Below, in pieces: positions 34,514 to 43,041 of a DNA stretch of 64,000 bases. How positions within the stretch are numbered: the stretch's first letter is position 1; every line of letters starts with the position of its first letter. The translations under genes were made by a program, and so were the position numbers. The notes below the pieces were generated by a model. The model worked only from the letters and a program-made list of their open reading frames with translations, did not search any database and was not told where the DNA came from. The stretch comes from Streptacidiphilus jiangxiensis (lineage in GTDB: Bacteria; Actinomycetota; Actinomycetes; Streptomycetales; Streptomycetaceae), in NCBI RefSeq assembly GCF_900109465.1, contig NZ_FOAZ01000003.1:310001-374000 (forward strand), written 5' to 3'.

Positions 34514-35657
34514 GGGGGACATGAGTGAGCGGGCCATGGGCGAGCCCGAGTGCTGGGCCGGGATCGCCTGGACCGCGGACGGCTACGAGGCCGTCGTCGT
34601 CGACCGGGCCGGTCGGCCGGTCGCCGTGCCGACCCGGTGGGGCGCGGCGCGGGTCGCCGAGCTCGCGGCGTGGCTGCACCGGATCGGGGCCGGCCGTGGC
34701 CGGGAACTCGCCGTCGTCCTGGACAGCACCAACGGGCTGCTCGACGGCCCGCTGACCGCCGCCGGCCTGGACGTGCGCCGGGCCGATCCGTGGACGTTGC
34801 CGCAGCGCCCTGCCTTCGGCTCGGTCTCCGCGGCTGCGCTGGCCGACTGCGCACGCCGTGCGCCCGCGTCGCCGGCCCGGCTCACCCCCGAGAGCGGCAG
34901 CCTGGCCGGCCGGGAGGCCGAGTTCGAGACGGGCGTGGCCGACGGCGCGGAGCTGCGGGCGGCGCTCACCGCCGCCGGACGCTGCGTCGAGCACGGCCGC
35001 CGGGACCGGCGGCAGGTCGCGCTCACCTTCGACGACGGGCCGGACCCGGTGCTGACCCGGCAGATCCTGGCCGTACTGGCCCGCCACGGCGCGCGGGCGA
35101 CGTTCTTCTGTGTCGGTCACCACGTCGCCGCGCTGCCCGAGGAGGTACGGCGGATCACGGAGGCCGGGCACGAGCTGGGCAACCACTCCTGGTCGCACCC
35201 GTTCCTGCCCGATCTGACGCCCGCGCAGCTGTGCGAGCAGATCGACCGGACGGCCGAGGCGATCGCCCGGGTGACCGGCCGTGAGCCGAGCCGCTTCCGG
35301 CCGCCCTACGGCTCGCAGACCCCGGAGGTACTGGCCACCTTGGCCGGGCAGCGGACCACGGTGACGCTGTGGGACGTCGACTCGCGCGACTGGGCCCGGC
35401 CCGGGGCCGAGCGGATCGCCACGACCGTGCTGGAGGCCGTCCGGCCGGGCTCGGTGGTGCTGCTCCACGAGGGCGCGGGCGACCGCCGCCAGACCGTGCT
35501 GGCGCTGCCGGCCGTCCTGGCGGGGCTGGCCGACCGCGGGCTGGAGCCGGTGACCCTCACCGAGCTGTTGGCCCCGGACCCGCCGCTCACCGCACCGGCT
35601 CCCGCGCTGACGCCGGTGGCGATGCCCGTGCCGGTTCCGGGGCCGGTTTCGCGCTGA
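34506..35657 (+). CDS. NodB-type deacetylase fused to an RNase H-like (IS110-like) N-domain
   Basis: 383 residues. The C-terminal NodB domain is complete: TFDDGPDP (Asp176-Asp177), HSWSH (His227, His231), RPPYGS near 265, WDVDSRDW near 289, LLHEG near 320. No signal peptide, so it should act in the cytoplasm, perhaps removing an N-acyl protecting group from a pathway intermediate. Residues 17-120 (AGIAWTADGYEAVVVDRAGRPV, LAVVLDSTNGLLDGPLTAAG, then DPWTLPQRP) resemble the DEDD N-domain of IS110-type transposases, an odd fusion. The last residues are encoded by the first unit of a 47-bp tandem repeat. Confidence 0.75.
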   Translation: MSEGDMSERAMGEPECWAGIAWTADGYEAVVVDRAGRPVAVPTRWGAARVAELAAWLHRIGAGRGRELAVVLDSTNGLLDGPLTAAGLDVRRADPWTLPQRPAFGSVSAAALADCARRAPASPARLTPESGSLAGREAEFETGVADGAELRAALTAAGRCVEHGRRDRRQVALTFDDGPDPVLTRQILAVLARHGARATFFCVGHHVAALPEEVRRITEAGHELGNHSWSHPFLPDLTPAQLCEQIDRTAEAIARVTGREPSRFRPPYGSQTPEVLATLAGQRTTVTLWDVDSRDWARPGAERIATTVLEAVRPGSVVLLHEGAGDRRQTVLALPAVLAGLADRGLEPVTLTELLAPDPPLTAPAPALTPVAMPVPVPGPVSR

Positions 35658-35885
35658 GGCGGGTGGTGATCCGCGTGCCGGTTCCGGGGTCGGTTTCGCG
35701 CTGAGGCGGGTGGTGATCCGTGTGGCGGTTTCGGGGTCGGTTTCGCGCTGAGGCGGGTGGTGATCCGCGTGCCGGTTCCGGGGTCGGTTTCGCGCTGAGG
35801 CGGGTGGTGATCCGTGTGGCGGTTTCGGGGTCGGTTTCGCGCTGAGGCCGGTGGCGATCCCCGTGGCGATTCCCGAGCCGGTCTC
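35604..35885. repeat. 47-bp tandem repeat array (about six units)
   Basis: The anchor GCGCTGA recurs at 35604, 35651, 35698, 35745, 35792 and 35839, exactly 47 bases apart. Two unit types alternate (GTGCCGGTTCCGGGG and TGTGGCGGTTTCGGGG), giving a 94-bp higher-order period. The array starts inside the deacetylase C-terminus and fills the space to the convergent regulator. No gene lies in it. Confidence 0.9.
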
Positions 35886-35912
35886 GCGCCCGGCCGTCCC
35901 GGTGGGGGCTGC

Positions 35913-36941
35913 TCAGCCGTCGGCCGGGAGCCAGCCGCGTTGGACCGCTTTGACGCCCGCCTCGAACCTGCTGCCGGCGTCCAGCCGTTCCAGCAGCGCC
36001 GCGGTGATGCGCCGGGCGGTGCGGGGGGAGACGCCGAGCCGCTTGGCGATGCCGCCGAGGGTGAGACCCGTGGCCATCAGCCGGAGCGTGGCCAGCTCCT
36101 GGGTGGACAGGTCGCGTTCCTTGCCGCGGGCCGTGCGCGGCTGGGCGCCGGGCGGCGCGAGCGTCAGCGCCTCGCCCTGGGCCCAGACCGCCTCGAACAG
36201 CGCGCACAGCGCCGCGACGACGCCGGCGACGGAGACGACGACAGCGCCCTGCTTGGTGTCCTGGCTGTCGGTGGGCAGGACGGCGGTGCGCCGGTCGATG
36301 ACCAGCATGCGGGTGGGCAGCGTGGCGACGGTCCGGACCTGGCCGCCGCTGTCCGCGAGCCACTGCGCGTGCGCGAGGGTGGGCGGGTGACTGCGGATGC
36401 TGGTCAGGTAGAGGGTGCGCAGCCGCACCCCGCGGCCGAGCAGTGCGGTGTTCAGCGGCCGCGAGGCGCGCATGTTCTCGTCGGTCTGGGGGCCGTCGGG
36501 GGCGAAGCTCAGCAGTTCCTCGGTGACGTCCCGGCTGAGGGCCGCTAACCGGTCCCGGATCTCGTCGATCCCGACCAGCACCTCCACCCCGGCCCGGCCC
36601 GCCCGCGTGCCCGGCCCCGCCGCCTCGGCGACCAGCTGGGCCGCGGCCTCGCGCGACAGCGCGAGCTGCTGGGCGTACTCCCGCAGCAGCGTCTCCTGGC
36701 GGGCCATCAGCACGTCCATGGCGACGTCCGGCCGCAGTGGCCGGTGCCGGCCCGGTGCCTCGTCGGACCGCCGCACCAGGGCCAGCCGGTCGAGTTCGAC
36801 GACGGCGGACCGCACGTGATCCTCGGTCAGGGAGAGCAGCCGCGCCAGCTCGGCGGGCCGCGCCCCGGGGTGCGCGAGCATCGCGCGGTAGACCGACGCG
36901 GTGCGCGCGTCCAGGCCCGGCGGTTCCTGAGGGTTCGCCAT
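35913..36941 (-). CDS. TrmB/LuxR-type transcriptional regulator (cluster-associated)
   Basis: 342 residues. A TrmB-like winged helix (ASVYRAMLAHPGARPAELARLLSL) and a coiled linker lead to a PLD-like sensor region (about 110-260) and a LuxR-type HTH at the C-terminus (LSTQELATLRLMATGLTLGGIAKRLGVSPRTARR). The ending DAGSRFEAGVKAVQRG is shared with the regulator at 57001. It stands at the end of the biosynthetic operon in the convergent orientation and is a good candidate for pathway control. ATG at 36941 with weak ribosome site; GGTCTAGACC 30 bases upstream may be an autoregulatory site. Confidence 0.78.
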   Translation of the reverse strand: MANPQEPPGLDARTASVYRAMLAHPGARPAELARLLSLTEDHVRSAVVELDRLALVRRSDEAPGRHRPLRPDVAMDVLMARQETLLREYAQQLALSREAAAQLVAEAAGPGTRAGRAGVEVLVGIDEIRDRLAALSRDVTEELLSFAPDGPQTDENMRASRPLNTALLGRGVRLRTLYLTSIRSHPPTLAHAQWLADSGGQVRTVATLPTRMLVIDRRTAVLPTDSQDTKQGAVVVSVAGVVAALCALFEAVWAQGEALTLAPPGAQPRTARGKERDLSTQELATLRLMATGLTLGGIAKRLGVSPRTARRITAALLERLDAGSRFEAGVKAVQRGWLPADG

Positions 36942-36970
36942 GTCCGGATTGTGGCATCCGGGCGGGGCAA

Positions 36971-36980
36971 GGTCTAGACC
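36971..36980. promoter_or_regulatory. Perfect palindrome upstream of the cluster regulator
   Basis: GGTCTAGACC lies 30 bases before the regulator start and recurs with one change at 26159-26168 in the cluster promoter. The rest of 36942-37134 shows no gene. Confidence 0.4.
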
Positions 36981-37134
36981 ATCTATGGAGCCCGCACCGC
37001 GGGGCCGGGCCCCGCGGCGGGTCGCCTCGGGTCGCCTCGGGCCGCTCCCGGGTCGAGCGGTGTCCTGGTGCCTCGGTACTGAATGGCGTAGCAACGCTTG
37101 CCACCCCCTCGGGTCGATGTCCTAATTGCGGCAT

Positions 37135-37932
37135 ATGAGCGCTTTTGTGGTCCTGGGGACGGGCGCCACGCGGGCTGCGGGAACGGCCCTCGTGGCGGGA
37201 CTGCTCGTGGTCACCGGCCTGGCCCCCGCCTGGGCGTCGGCCCGGACGGGTGAACCCGCTTCGCGGCCGACGCATCCGCGCTCGCCCGAGCTCGCCACAC
37301 CGGAACGGACCCGTCCGGGCGGCCCGCGAGGAGAGATCACCGTGCGGCTGCCGGACGGGCGCGTGCTCCACTTCTCGTCCACCCGGCCCGCCGTCGGCGG
37401 CTCGCGCGGCCCCTCCTCGGGCGTGCCCTCGTCCGGCGGCTCGGCGACCGGGTCGCCCCCGGGCGGGAGCTCCGGCTCGCCGTCCGCCTCCGCCCCGCCG
37501 AGCGGTGGCCCCTCGACGAGCGCGGTCCCCCTGCCGGTGGTCAGCTCGCTCTTCCCCTCGCCGGGCGCGTCCGGCTCGCTCTCCCGGCACAAGCCGTCCC
37601 CGAGTGGCCGGCCCTCCCGCTCCTCGACCGCGCCCCGCCCGACCGCGTCGACCGCGTCGACCGCGCCGCGCTCGCCGGCGCCCGCCGCCGTCCCGCAGGG
37701 CGGGGACGCGGTCCCGCCGTCCGCCGAGCCGGATCGCCCCGCGTCCAGCGTCCCGCCCCCGCTCGGACCGCAGGCGGTCCTCCAGCCCGACGCGCTGGGC
37801 GCGCAGATCGCCGCTCCCCGCAGCACCCCCGTCGGCAGTGCCCTCGCCCACCGCGGCCGTCTCCTCGGCGTCGGCCTCGCTCTCATCGGCGCCGGCGCCG
37901 CCCTCTTCGGCTGGCGCATCCGGCGGCTGTGA
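37135..37932 (+). CDS. Secreted Ser/Pro-rich surface protein
   Basis: 265 residues. Signal peptide about 1-33 (AAGTALVAGLLVVTGLAPAWASA), then a short ordered piece EITVRLPDGRVLHFSSTRP, a long Ser/Pro/Gly-rich stalk, and a C-terminal hydrophobic helix followed by GWRIRRL. No LPxTG-type motif is visible, so it is probably membrane-anchored with an extracellular stalk. ATG at 37135. Function unknown. It is upstream of the Bpa gene with 56 bases between. Confidence 0.65.
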   Translation: MSAFVVLGTGATRAAGTALVAGLLVVTGLAPAWASARTGEPASRPTHPRSPELATPERTRPGGPRGEITVRLPDGRVLHFSSTRPAVGGSRGPSSGVPSSGGSATGSPPGGSSGSPSASAPPSGGPSTSAVPLPVVSSLFPSPGASGSLSRHKPSPSGRPSRSSTAPRPTASTASTAPRSPAPAAVPQGGDAVPPSAEPDRPASSVPPPLGPQAVLQPDALGAQIAAPRSTPVGSALAHRGRLLGVGLALIGAGAALFGWRIRRL

Positions 37933-37988
37933 GGGCGCACACTTGTTCTGGTGAATATCACGCCCTCTTGACACCCCCGTAAGACAGA

Positions 37989-38546
37989 ATGACGTTCATG
38001 AACAGCCCCAGCCAGCGGCCCGAAGACGGCCCCCACGTCCTGATCGTCGGTCCCGACGGCATGCCCGTCGGCGGTGGCCACGCGATCGGGAGTGGTGACG
38101 AAGCCAGAGAGCTGCCGATCACCGAGATGGTCGAGCAGCCCGCCAAGGTCATGCGCATCGGCAGCATGATCAAGCAGCTGCTGGAGGAGGTGCGCATGGC
38201 GCCCCTCGACGAGGCCAGCCGGGTGCGGCTCAAGGAGATCCACGCCAGTTCCGTCAAGGAGCTGGAGCAGGGGCTCGCGCCGGAGCTCGTCGAGGAGCTG
38301 GAGCGGCTCTCGCTCCCCTTCACCGAGGACGCCGTCCCGAGCGAGGCGGAGCTGCGGATCGCGCAGGCGCAGCTGGTCGGCTGGCTGGAGGGGCTCTTCC
38401 ACGGCATCCAGACGGCGCTCTTCGCCCAGCAGATGGCCGCCCGCGCCCAGCTGGAGCAGATGCGCCGGGCCCTTCCTCCCGGCGCCCCGGGCCACGACGA
38501 GGGCGAGGAGGGTCCCGGCGGGATCCGTTCGGGCCCGTACCTGTAG
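37989..38546 (+). CDS. bpa: Bacterial proteasome activator Bpa
   Basis: 185 residues. The conserved central helices (VMRIGSMIKQLLEEVRMAPLDEASRVRLKEIHASSVKELE and QAQLVGWLEGLFHGIQTALFAQQMAARAQLEQMRR) match the ring-forming four-helix core of Bpa/PafE. The C-terminus ends in GPYL, matching the GQYL-type motif that docks into the 20S proteasome alpha ring. It opens the proteasome for ATP-independent degradation of unfolded proteins. A terminator follows. Confidence 0.9.
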   Translation: MTFMNSPSQRPEDGPHVLIVGPDGMPVGGGHAIGSGDEARELPITEMVEQPAKVMRIGSMIKQLLEEVRMAPLDEASRVRLKEIHASSVKELEQGLAPELVEELERLSLPFTEDAVPSEAELRIAQAQLVGWLEGLFHGIQTALFAQQMAARAQLEQMRRALPPGAPGHDEGEEGPGGIRSGPYL

Positions 38547-38576
38547 CGACGCCTGTAGCGACCCCGTAACAGCCCC

Positions 38577-38613
38577 GAGCAGGGCGTGAACCCGGCTGTT
38601 TCCCGCCCTGCTC
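38577..38613 (+). terminator. Terminator after bpa
   Basis: GAGCAGGGCG (38577-38586) pairs perfectly with CGCCCTGCTC (38604-38613), 30 bases after the bpa stop. Confidence 0.7.
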
Positions 38614-38677
38614 ATCGCGCTAACGTTGGCCCCTGACGGCGCACCAGCGGGGCGCCCGGTTGGGGGAGCGAGAGCGC

Positions 38678-40228
38678 ATGAGCGAGCACAGCGGCGCGGC
38701 CGACACGGGGCGGACGGTGGGCCACGGCCGTTACGTGCTGCGGGAGTTGCTCGGTCAGGGCGGGATGGCCACGGTCCATCTCGGCGACGACACCGTGCTC
38801 GACCGCCCCGTCGCCGTCAAGACGATGCTCGGCGACATGAGCCGCGAGCCCTCCTTCCGCGAGCGGTTCCGACGCGAGGCGCAGGCCGTCGCCCGGCTCA
38901 ACCACACCAACATCGTGGCCGTCTACGACAGTGGCGAGGACGAGCAGGACGGCACGCAGGTGCCGTTCATCGTCATGGAGTACGTCGAGGGCTCCTCGCT
39001 CAGCTCCGTGCTGCGCCGCGACATCAGCCAGCACGGCGCGATGCCCACCGAGAAGGCGCTGCAGATCACCGCGGACGTGCTCGCGGCGCTCGCCGCCTCG
39101 CACGAGGAGGGCCTGGTCCACCGCGACATCAAGCCCGCCAACGTGATGCTGACCAAGCGCGGCGTGGTCAAGGTGATGGACTTCGGTATCGCCCGCGCGA
39201 TGCAGTCCGGGGTCACCTCGATGACCCAGACGGGCATGGTCGTCGGCACGCCGCAGTACCTCTCCCCGGAGCAGGCGCTCGGCAAGGCGGTGGACGCCCG
39301 CTCCGACCTGTACTCCGTCGGCTGCATGCTCTTCGAACTGCTCACCGGCCGCCTGCCGTTCGAGTCCGAGTCGGCACTCGGCATGGCCTACCAGCACGTC
39401 CAGGAGACCCCGCCGGCGCCGTCCAGCATGAACGCGTCCGTGCCGCTCGCGGTCGACGCGCTGGTGGCGCGGGCGCTGCGGAAGGATCCGGCGCACCGCT
39501 TCCAGTCCGCCGACGAGATGCGGCAGGAGTGCCTGCGCGTCGCCCAGGGCGCGAGCGGTGTCTCCGCCCCGCCGCAGATGACGGGCGAGGGCGGCCCGCG
39601 CGTCGGCAACATCGGCGGCTCCGGCCAGAACGCGGTCTTCCCGCAGGCTCAGGGGCCGCTCAACACGCCCTACCCGCAGGGCACGCCGATGCCGCAGGGC
39701 CCGATGCCGCCCGCGCCGGTGATGGGGCAGACCCCGCCGCCGTACGCGCAGCGGCCTCCGATGGGCCCCAATCCGTCGATGGGCCCCAACCCGTCGATGG
39801 GGCAGACGCCGCCGCCGTACGTGCAGCGGCCCGGCACCCCGCCGCCGTATGCCCAGCGGCCCGGCACCCCGCCGCCCTACGCGCAGCGGCCCGGCACCCC
39901 GCCGCCGTTCCCGCAGCAGACGCCGCCGCCGTACCCGCAGCGGCCGACCCCGCCGCCGATGGCGGCGCCCCGGCCGATGGCCGCGCCCACGCCGCCGCCC
40001 TTCGTGGTGCGGCCGCCGGCCGAGACGCCGTACATCCCGTCGGGGGCCGCGCCCACCACGGCCGCACGCGGCTGCGGGCGGCTGGTGATGGTGCTGCTGA
40101 TCGTCGGCGCGGTGCTGATCGGTCTGATCATCGTGCTGTCGCTGGCGGCCAATTCGGCGAACAACTCGTCGAACGGCCTGGGCACGACGGCCCACGTCGT
40201 CGTCGACGGGACAGGCACCGGCCCGTGA
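38678..40228 (+). CDS. Membrane Ser/Thr protein kinase (Hanks type), proline-repeat linker
   Basis: 516 residues from the ATG behind GGGGGAG. Kinase domain about 15-280: glycine loop LGQGGMATVH, Lys48 in VAVKTM, HRDIKPANVM, DFGIAR, GTPQYLSPEQ. A long linker contains the repeated RPGTPPPYAQ unit (three near-perfect copies, 30-bp DNA repeats). One membrane helix near 470-495 and a very short outside tail follow. No PASTA domains. It lies next to a paralogous kinase, as in a conserved streptomycete neighbourhood with the response regulator and 2-oxoacid dehydrogenase genes. Confidence 0.9.
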   Translation: MSEHSGAADTGRTVGHGRYVLRELLGQGGMATVHLGDDTVLDRPVAVKTMLGDMSREPSFRERFRREAQAVARLNHTNIVAVYDSGEDEQDGTQVPFIVMEYVEGSSLSSVLRRDISQHGAMPTEKALQITADVLAALAASHEEGLVHRDIKPANVMLTKRGVVKVMDFGIARAMQSGVTSMTQTGMVVGTPQYLSPEQALGKAVDARSDLYSVGCMLFELLTGRLPFESESALGMAYQHVQETPPAPSSMNASVPLAVDALVARALRKDPAHRFQSADEMRQECLRVAQGASGVSAPPQMTGEGGPRVGNIGGSGQNAVFPQAQGPLNTPYPQGTPMPQGPMPPAPVMGQTPPPYAQRPPMGPNPSMGPNPSMGQTPPPYVQRPGTPPPYAQRPGTPPPYAQRPGTPPPFPQQTPPPYPQRPTPPPMAAPRPMAAPTPPPFVVRPPAETPYIPSGAAPTTAARGCGRLVMVLLIVGAVLIGLIIVLSLAANSANNSSNGLGTTAHVVVDGTGTGP

Positions 40229-40367
40229 GACGCTCCGCATCCGTTGCCGGAAACCGGTAGCGTGCACAGGAGGTGCAGCCACCCTGCGGACGTCGCGGAC
40301 GGTGGCGGTGCGGCGCGGGACGCGCGGCACGTAAGGCGCGGAGCGCGCGGAACGATGGCGGAGAACG

Positions 40368-41927
40368 ATGGCAGACACGCAGCACCCGTGGGACGAGGAC
40401 GGCCGGGACGGCCAGGAGCCTCGGCCCGAGGCTGAGCCTGTCGCGGGGTCGTCCGCCGGCACGGACGCGGAGTCCTTCGTCACCACCAGCGGGCTCAGCG
40501 TCGTCGGCGAGGGTCGTTACCGGCTGACCAGCCGGCTCGGCCGCGGCGGCATGGCGGAGGTCTTCGCCGCGATGGACCAGCGGCTCGGCCGCACCGTCGC
40601 GATCAAGGTCCTCCGCCCCGAGCTGGCCGAGGACTCCATCGCCCGGACCCGGTTCACCCGTGAGGCACACTCCGTCGCCTCGCTGAACCACCACGCCGTC
40701 GTCGCCGTCTACGACACCGGCGAGGAGGCGCAGGGGGCGGAGACCGTCCCGTACATCGTGATGGAGCTCGTCGAGGGCCACACGGTCCGCGAGCTGCTGC
40801 AGAGCCAGGAGCCGCCGCCGGTCGACCAGGCGCTGATCATCACCGCCGGGGTGCTGGAGGCGCTCGCCTACAGCCACAAGCACGGCATCGTGCACCGTGA
40901 CATCAAGCCCGCGAACGTGATCATCACGAGCAGCGGCGCGGTCAAGGTGATGGACTTCGGCATCGCGCGGGCGCTGACCGGCGTCACCTCCACGATGACG
41001 CAGACCGGCATGGTCATGGGCACCCCCCAGTACCTCTCCCCGGAGCAGGCGCTCGGCAAGGCCGTCGACCACCGCTCCGACCTGTACGCCACCGGCTGCA
41101 TGCTCTACGAGCTGCTGACGCTGCGTCCGCCGTTCACCGGGGACACCCCCCTGTCGGTGGTCTACCAGCACGTCCAGGATCCGCCGATGCCGCCGTCGCA
41201 GGCCAACCCGCGCGTCCCGGCCGGGCTGGACGCGCTGGTGCTGCGCGCGCTGGCGAAGGACCCGGACGACCGGTTCCAGTCCGCGGACGAGTTCCGGGCC
41301 CACGTCCAGCACGCGCTGCGGCAGATGCACGGCGCGGCGGCCGACCCCACCCAGGTCCTCGGCGCGGTCCCGCCGGTCGCCTACCCGACGGCGCCCACGA
41401 CCGTCCTCCCGCCCGCCGCCGGCGCGGCCGGCCAGAACGCCCCCACCACGGTGATGGGCGCGGTCACCCCGCCGCCGACGGCGAAGCCGCCGACCTACGA
41501 CGACCAGTACGACGACGAGGGCGAGGGCGGCGGCCGCCGCGGGCTCTTCGCGGTGATCGCGGTCCTGGTGGTCATCGCCGCCATCGGCATCGGCGTGGCC
41601 CTCGCCATGAACGGCGGCGGTGGCGGCGGTGGCGGCGGCACGCCGTCGCAGAGCCCGTCGATCACGCAGTCGACCACGCCCACGCAGGAGTCCACGCCGA
41701 CGCAGCAGCAGACGCAGCAGCAGTCGCCGAGCTACTACAGCCCGACGCCCACCCCGACTCCCACGCCGACCCCGACGCCCACCCCCACGCCGACCCCCAC
41801 GCCGACCCCGACTCCGACGCCGTCGGAGAGCCCGTCGGAGAGCCCGAGCACCTCTCCCTCGGCCAGCGCCACCAGCACGACGGCGGGCCACGGCGGCGGC
41901 ACGCCGACGGCGAAGGCCAGCGCGTAG
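40368..41927 (+). CDS. Membrane Ser/Thr protein kinase (Hanks type), Thr-Pro repeat tail
   Basis: 519 residues. An acidic N-terminal lead of about 48 residues, then the kinase domain: LGRGGMAEVF, Lys80 in VAIKVL, HRDIKPANVI, DFGIAR, GTPQYLSPEQ. A linker, an acidic patch (YDDQYDDEGEG), one membrane helix near 395-415, then an outside tail of poly-Gly, Gln-rich and (Thr-Pro)n repeats that could span the cell wall. No ligand-binding domain is visible. Closely related to the preceding kinase; probably a tandem duplication. It ends seven bases from a convergent gene. Confidence 0.9.
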   Translation: MADTQHPWDEDGRDGQEPRPEAEPVAGSSAGTDAESFVTTSGLSVVGEGRYRLTSRLGRGGMAEVFAAMDQRLGRTVAIKVLRPELAEDSIARTRFTREAHSVASLNHHAVVAVYDTGEEAQGAETVPYIVMELVEGHTVRELLQSQEPPPVDQALIITAGVLEALAYSHKHGIVHRDIKPANVIITSSGAVKVMDFGIARALTGVTSTMTQTGMVMGTPQYLSPEQALGKAVDHRSDLYATGCMLYELLTLRPPFTGDTPLSVVYQHVQDPPMPPSQANPRVPAGLDALVLRALAKDPDDRFQSADEFRAHVQHALRQMHGAAADPTQVLGAVPPVAYPTAPTTVLPPAAGAAGQNAPTTVMGAVTPPPTAKPPTYDDQYDDEGEGGGRRGLFAVIAVLVVIAAIGIGVALAMNGGGGGGGGGTPSQSPSITQSTTPTQESTPTQQQTQQQSPSYYSPTPTPTPTPTPTPTPTPTPTPTPTPTPSESPSESPSTSPSASATSTTAGHGGGTPTAKASA

Positions 41928-41934
41928 AGGTTTC

Positions 41935-42984
41935 CTAGTTCACGTAGGCGTCCAGCACCTGCTGGTACTCCTCGCACCACCAGACGATCTGGGCCGCCGC
42001 GGCCGGGAACAGCTCGCTGGCGCGGTCGTCCCGCCGGGCGTAGCGCCAGCGCAGCATCCAGAAGTCGTTGAGGCGTTCCCACCAGACGCGGTGGACCGCC
42101 GCGCCCAGGTGCTCGGGTGAGTGGCCCGAAGCCGCGCGGTAGGCGCGGGAGTAGGCGCGCACGCGGGCGAGGTCCAGGACGCCGGAGGCGGGGGCGCAGA
42201 AGAACTGGGTCGCCGCCCGGACCGCCTCCTCCGCGACGGGCTTCACCCCCAGTCGGTCCCAGTCGAGCACCGCGGCCACCCGTTCGCCGCGGTACAGCAG
42301 GTTGAGCGGGTGGAAGTCCCCGTGCACCCAGCCGGCCGGTGGTGCGCCGCGTGGGCGGCGGTGCGCGTGGGCGTCCAGCAGGACCAGGCGTTCGCGCAGA
42401 CGCTGTTCGGCCAGCGCGTCGAAGGGGTCGCGCGGGGCACGGGCGCGGGCCTCGCCGAGGAGGGCGGTGATGGTCCGCCGGGTCTGCTCGGGGTCGGCCG
42501 TCGGCCACGATCCGGGGTGTGGGCCGGGGTCCAGGACGGGCGGCTGGATGCGGCGCAGCTCGGCGTGGGTGCGACCGAGCAGCGTGCCCAGCTCGGCGGC
42601 GGCGCGCGGCGACAGCGGGCCAGGGGGGGCGCCGTCGACGAAGGGGAAGACCGCGTAGCGGCGGCCCCGGTGCAGGACGAGCGTGCGGCCGTCGTCCGCC
42701 GCGACCGGCGGCACCGTCGGCAGGCCGGAGGCGGCCAGCGCGGCGATCGTGGCGTGCTGGGCGGCGATCGCGCCGCTGGAGGCGTGGCCCGCGTCGTCGA
42801 GGTACTGCTTGAGGACCCAACGGCTGCCGTCGGCCGCGTCGACCCGCCAGACGCGGTTCAGCAGGCCGTGTTCGGTGCGTGCCACCGCCGCCGGCTCGTC
42901 GACACCGAAGCGGGCGAGGACCGCGTGCAAGCGCGAAACGGCTGATAAACCACTTGTCAGCTGGAGTGTTTGACCCTGCGTCAC
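41935..42984 (-). CDS. APH-family phosphotransferase
   Basis: 349 residues from a GTG at 42984. Aminoglycoside-phosphotransferase/choline-kinase fold: GLLNRVWRVDAADGSRWVLKQY at the N-lobe, Brenner motif WVHGDFHPLNLLY near 219, and AVLDWDRLGVKP for metal binding. The substrate is not evident; such stand-alone enzymes often act on small metabolites rather than antibiotics. Convergent with the second kinase. Confidence 0.8.
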   Translation of the reverse strand: MTQGQTLQLTSGLSAVSRLHAVLARFGVDEPAAVARTEHGLLNRVWRVDAADGSRWVLKQYLDDAGHASSGAIAAQHATIAALAASGLPTVPPVAADDGRTLVLHRGRRYAVFPFVDGAPPGPLSPRAAAELGTLLGRTHAELRRIQPPVLDPGPHPGSWPTADPEQTRRTITALLGEARARAPRDPFDALAEQRLRERLVLLDAHAHRRPRGAPPAGWVHGDFHPLNLLYRGERVAAVLDWDRLGVKPVAEEAVRAATQFFCAPASGVLDLARVRAYSRAYRAASGHSPEHLGAAVHRVWWERLNDFWMLRWRYARRDDRASELFPAAAAQIVWWCEEYQQVLDAYVN

Positions 42985-43041
42985 GCGGCAGATGCTACTG
43001 CCGGGGCGCGAGCGACAGCCCGTGCTGATCTTCTGTGACCG

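Noticed and set aside
34506-34870. IS110 transposase fragment
   Set aside because: The similarity is limited and continuous in frame with the NodB domain; no C-terminal transposase domain or element ends are seen.
35604-35885. CRISPR array
   Set aside because: Units are contiguous with no unique spacers and no cas genes are nearby; it is a minisatellite.
35587-37974. Long minus-strand frame over the repeat array, regulator and surface protein gene
   Set aside because: Arg/Gly-rich shadow of genes with clear families; its repeats only reflect the 47-bp DNA array.
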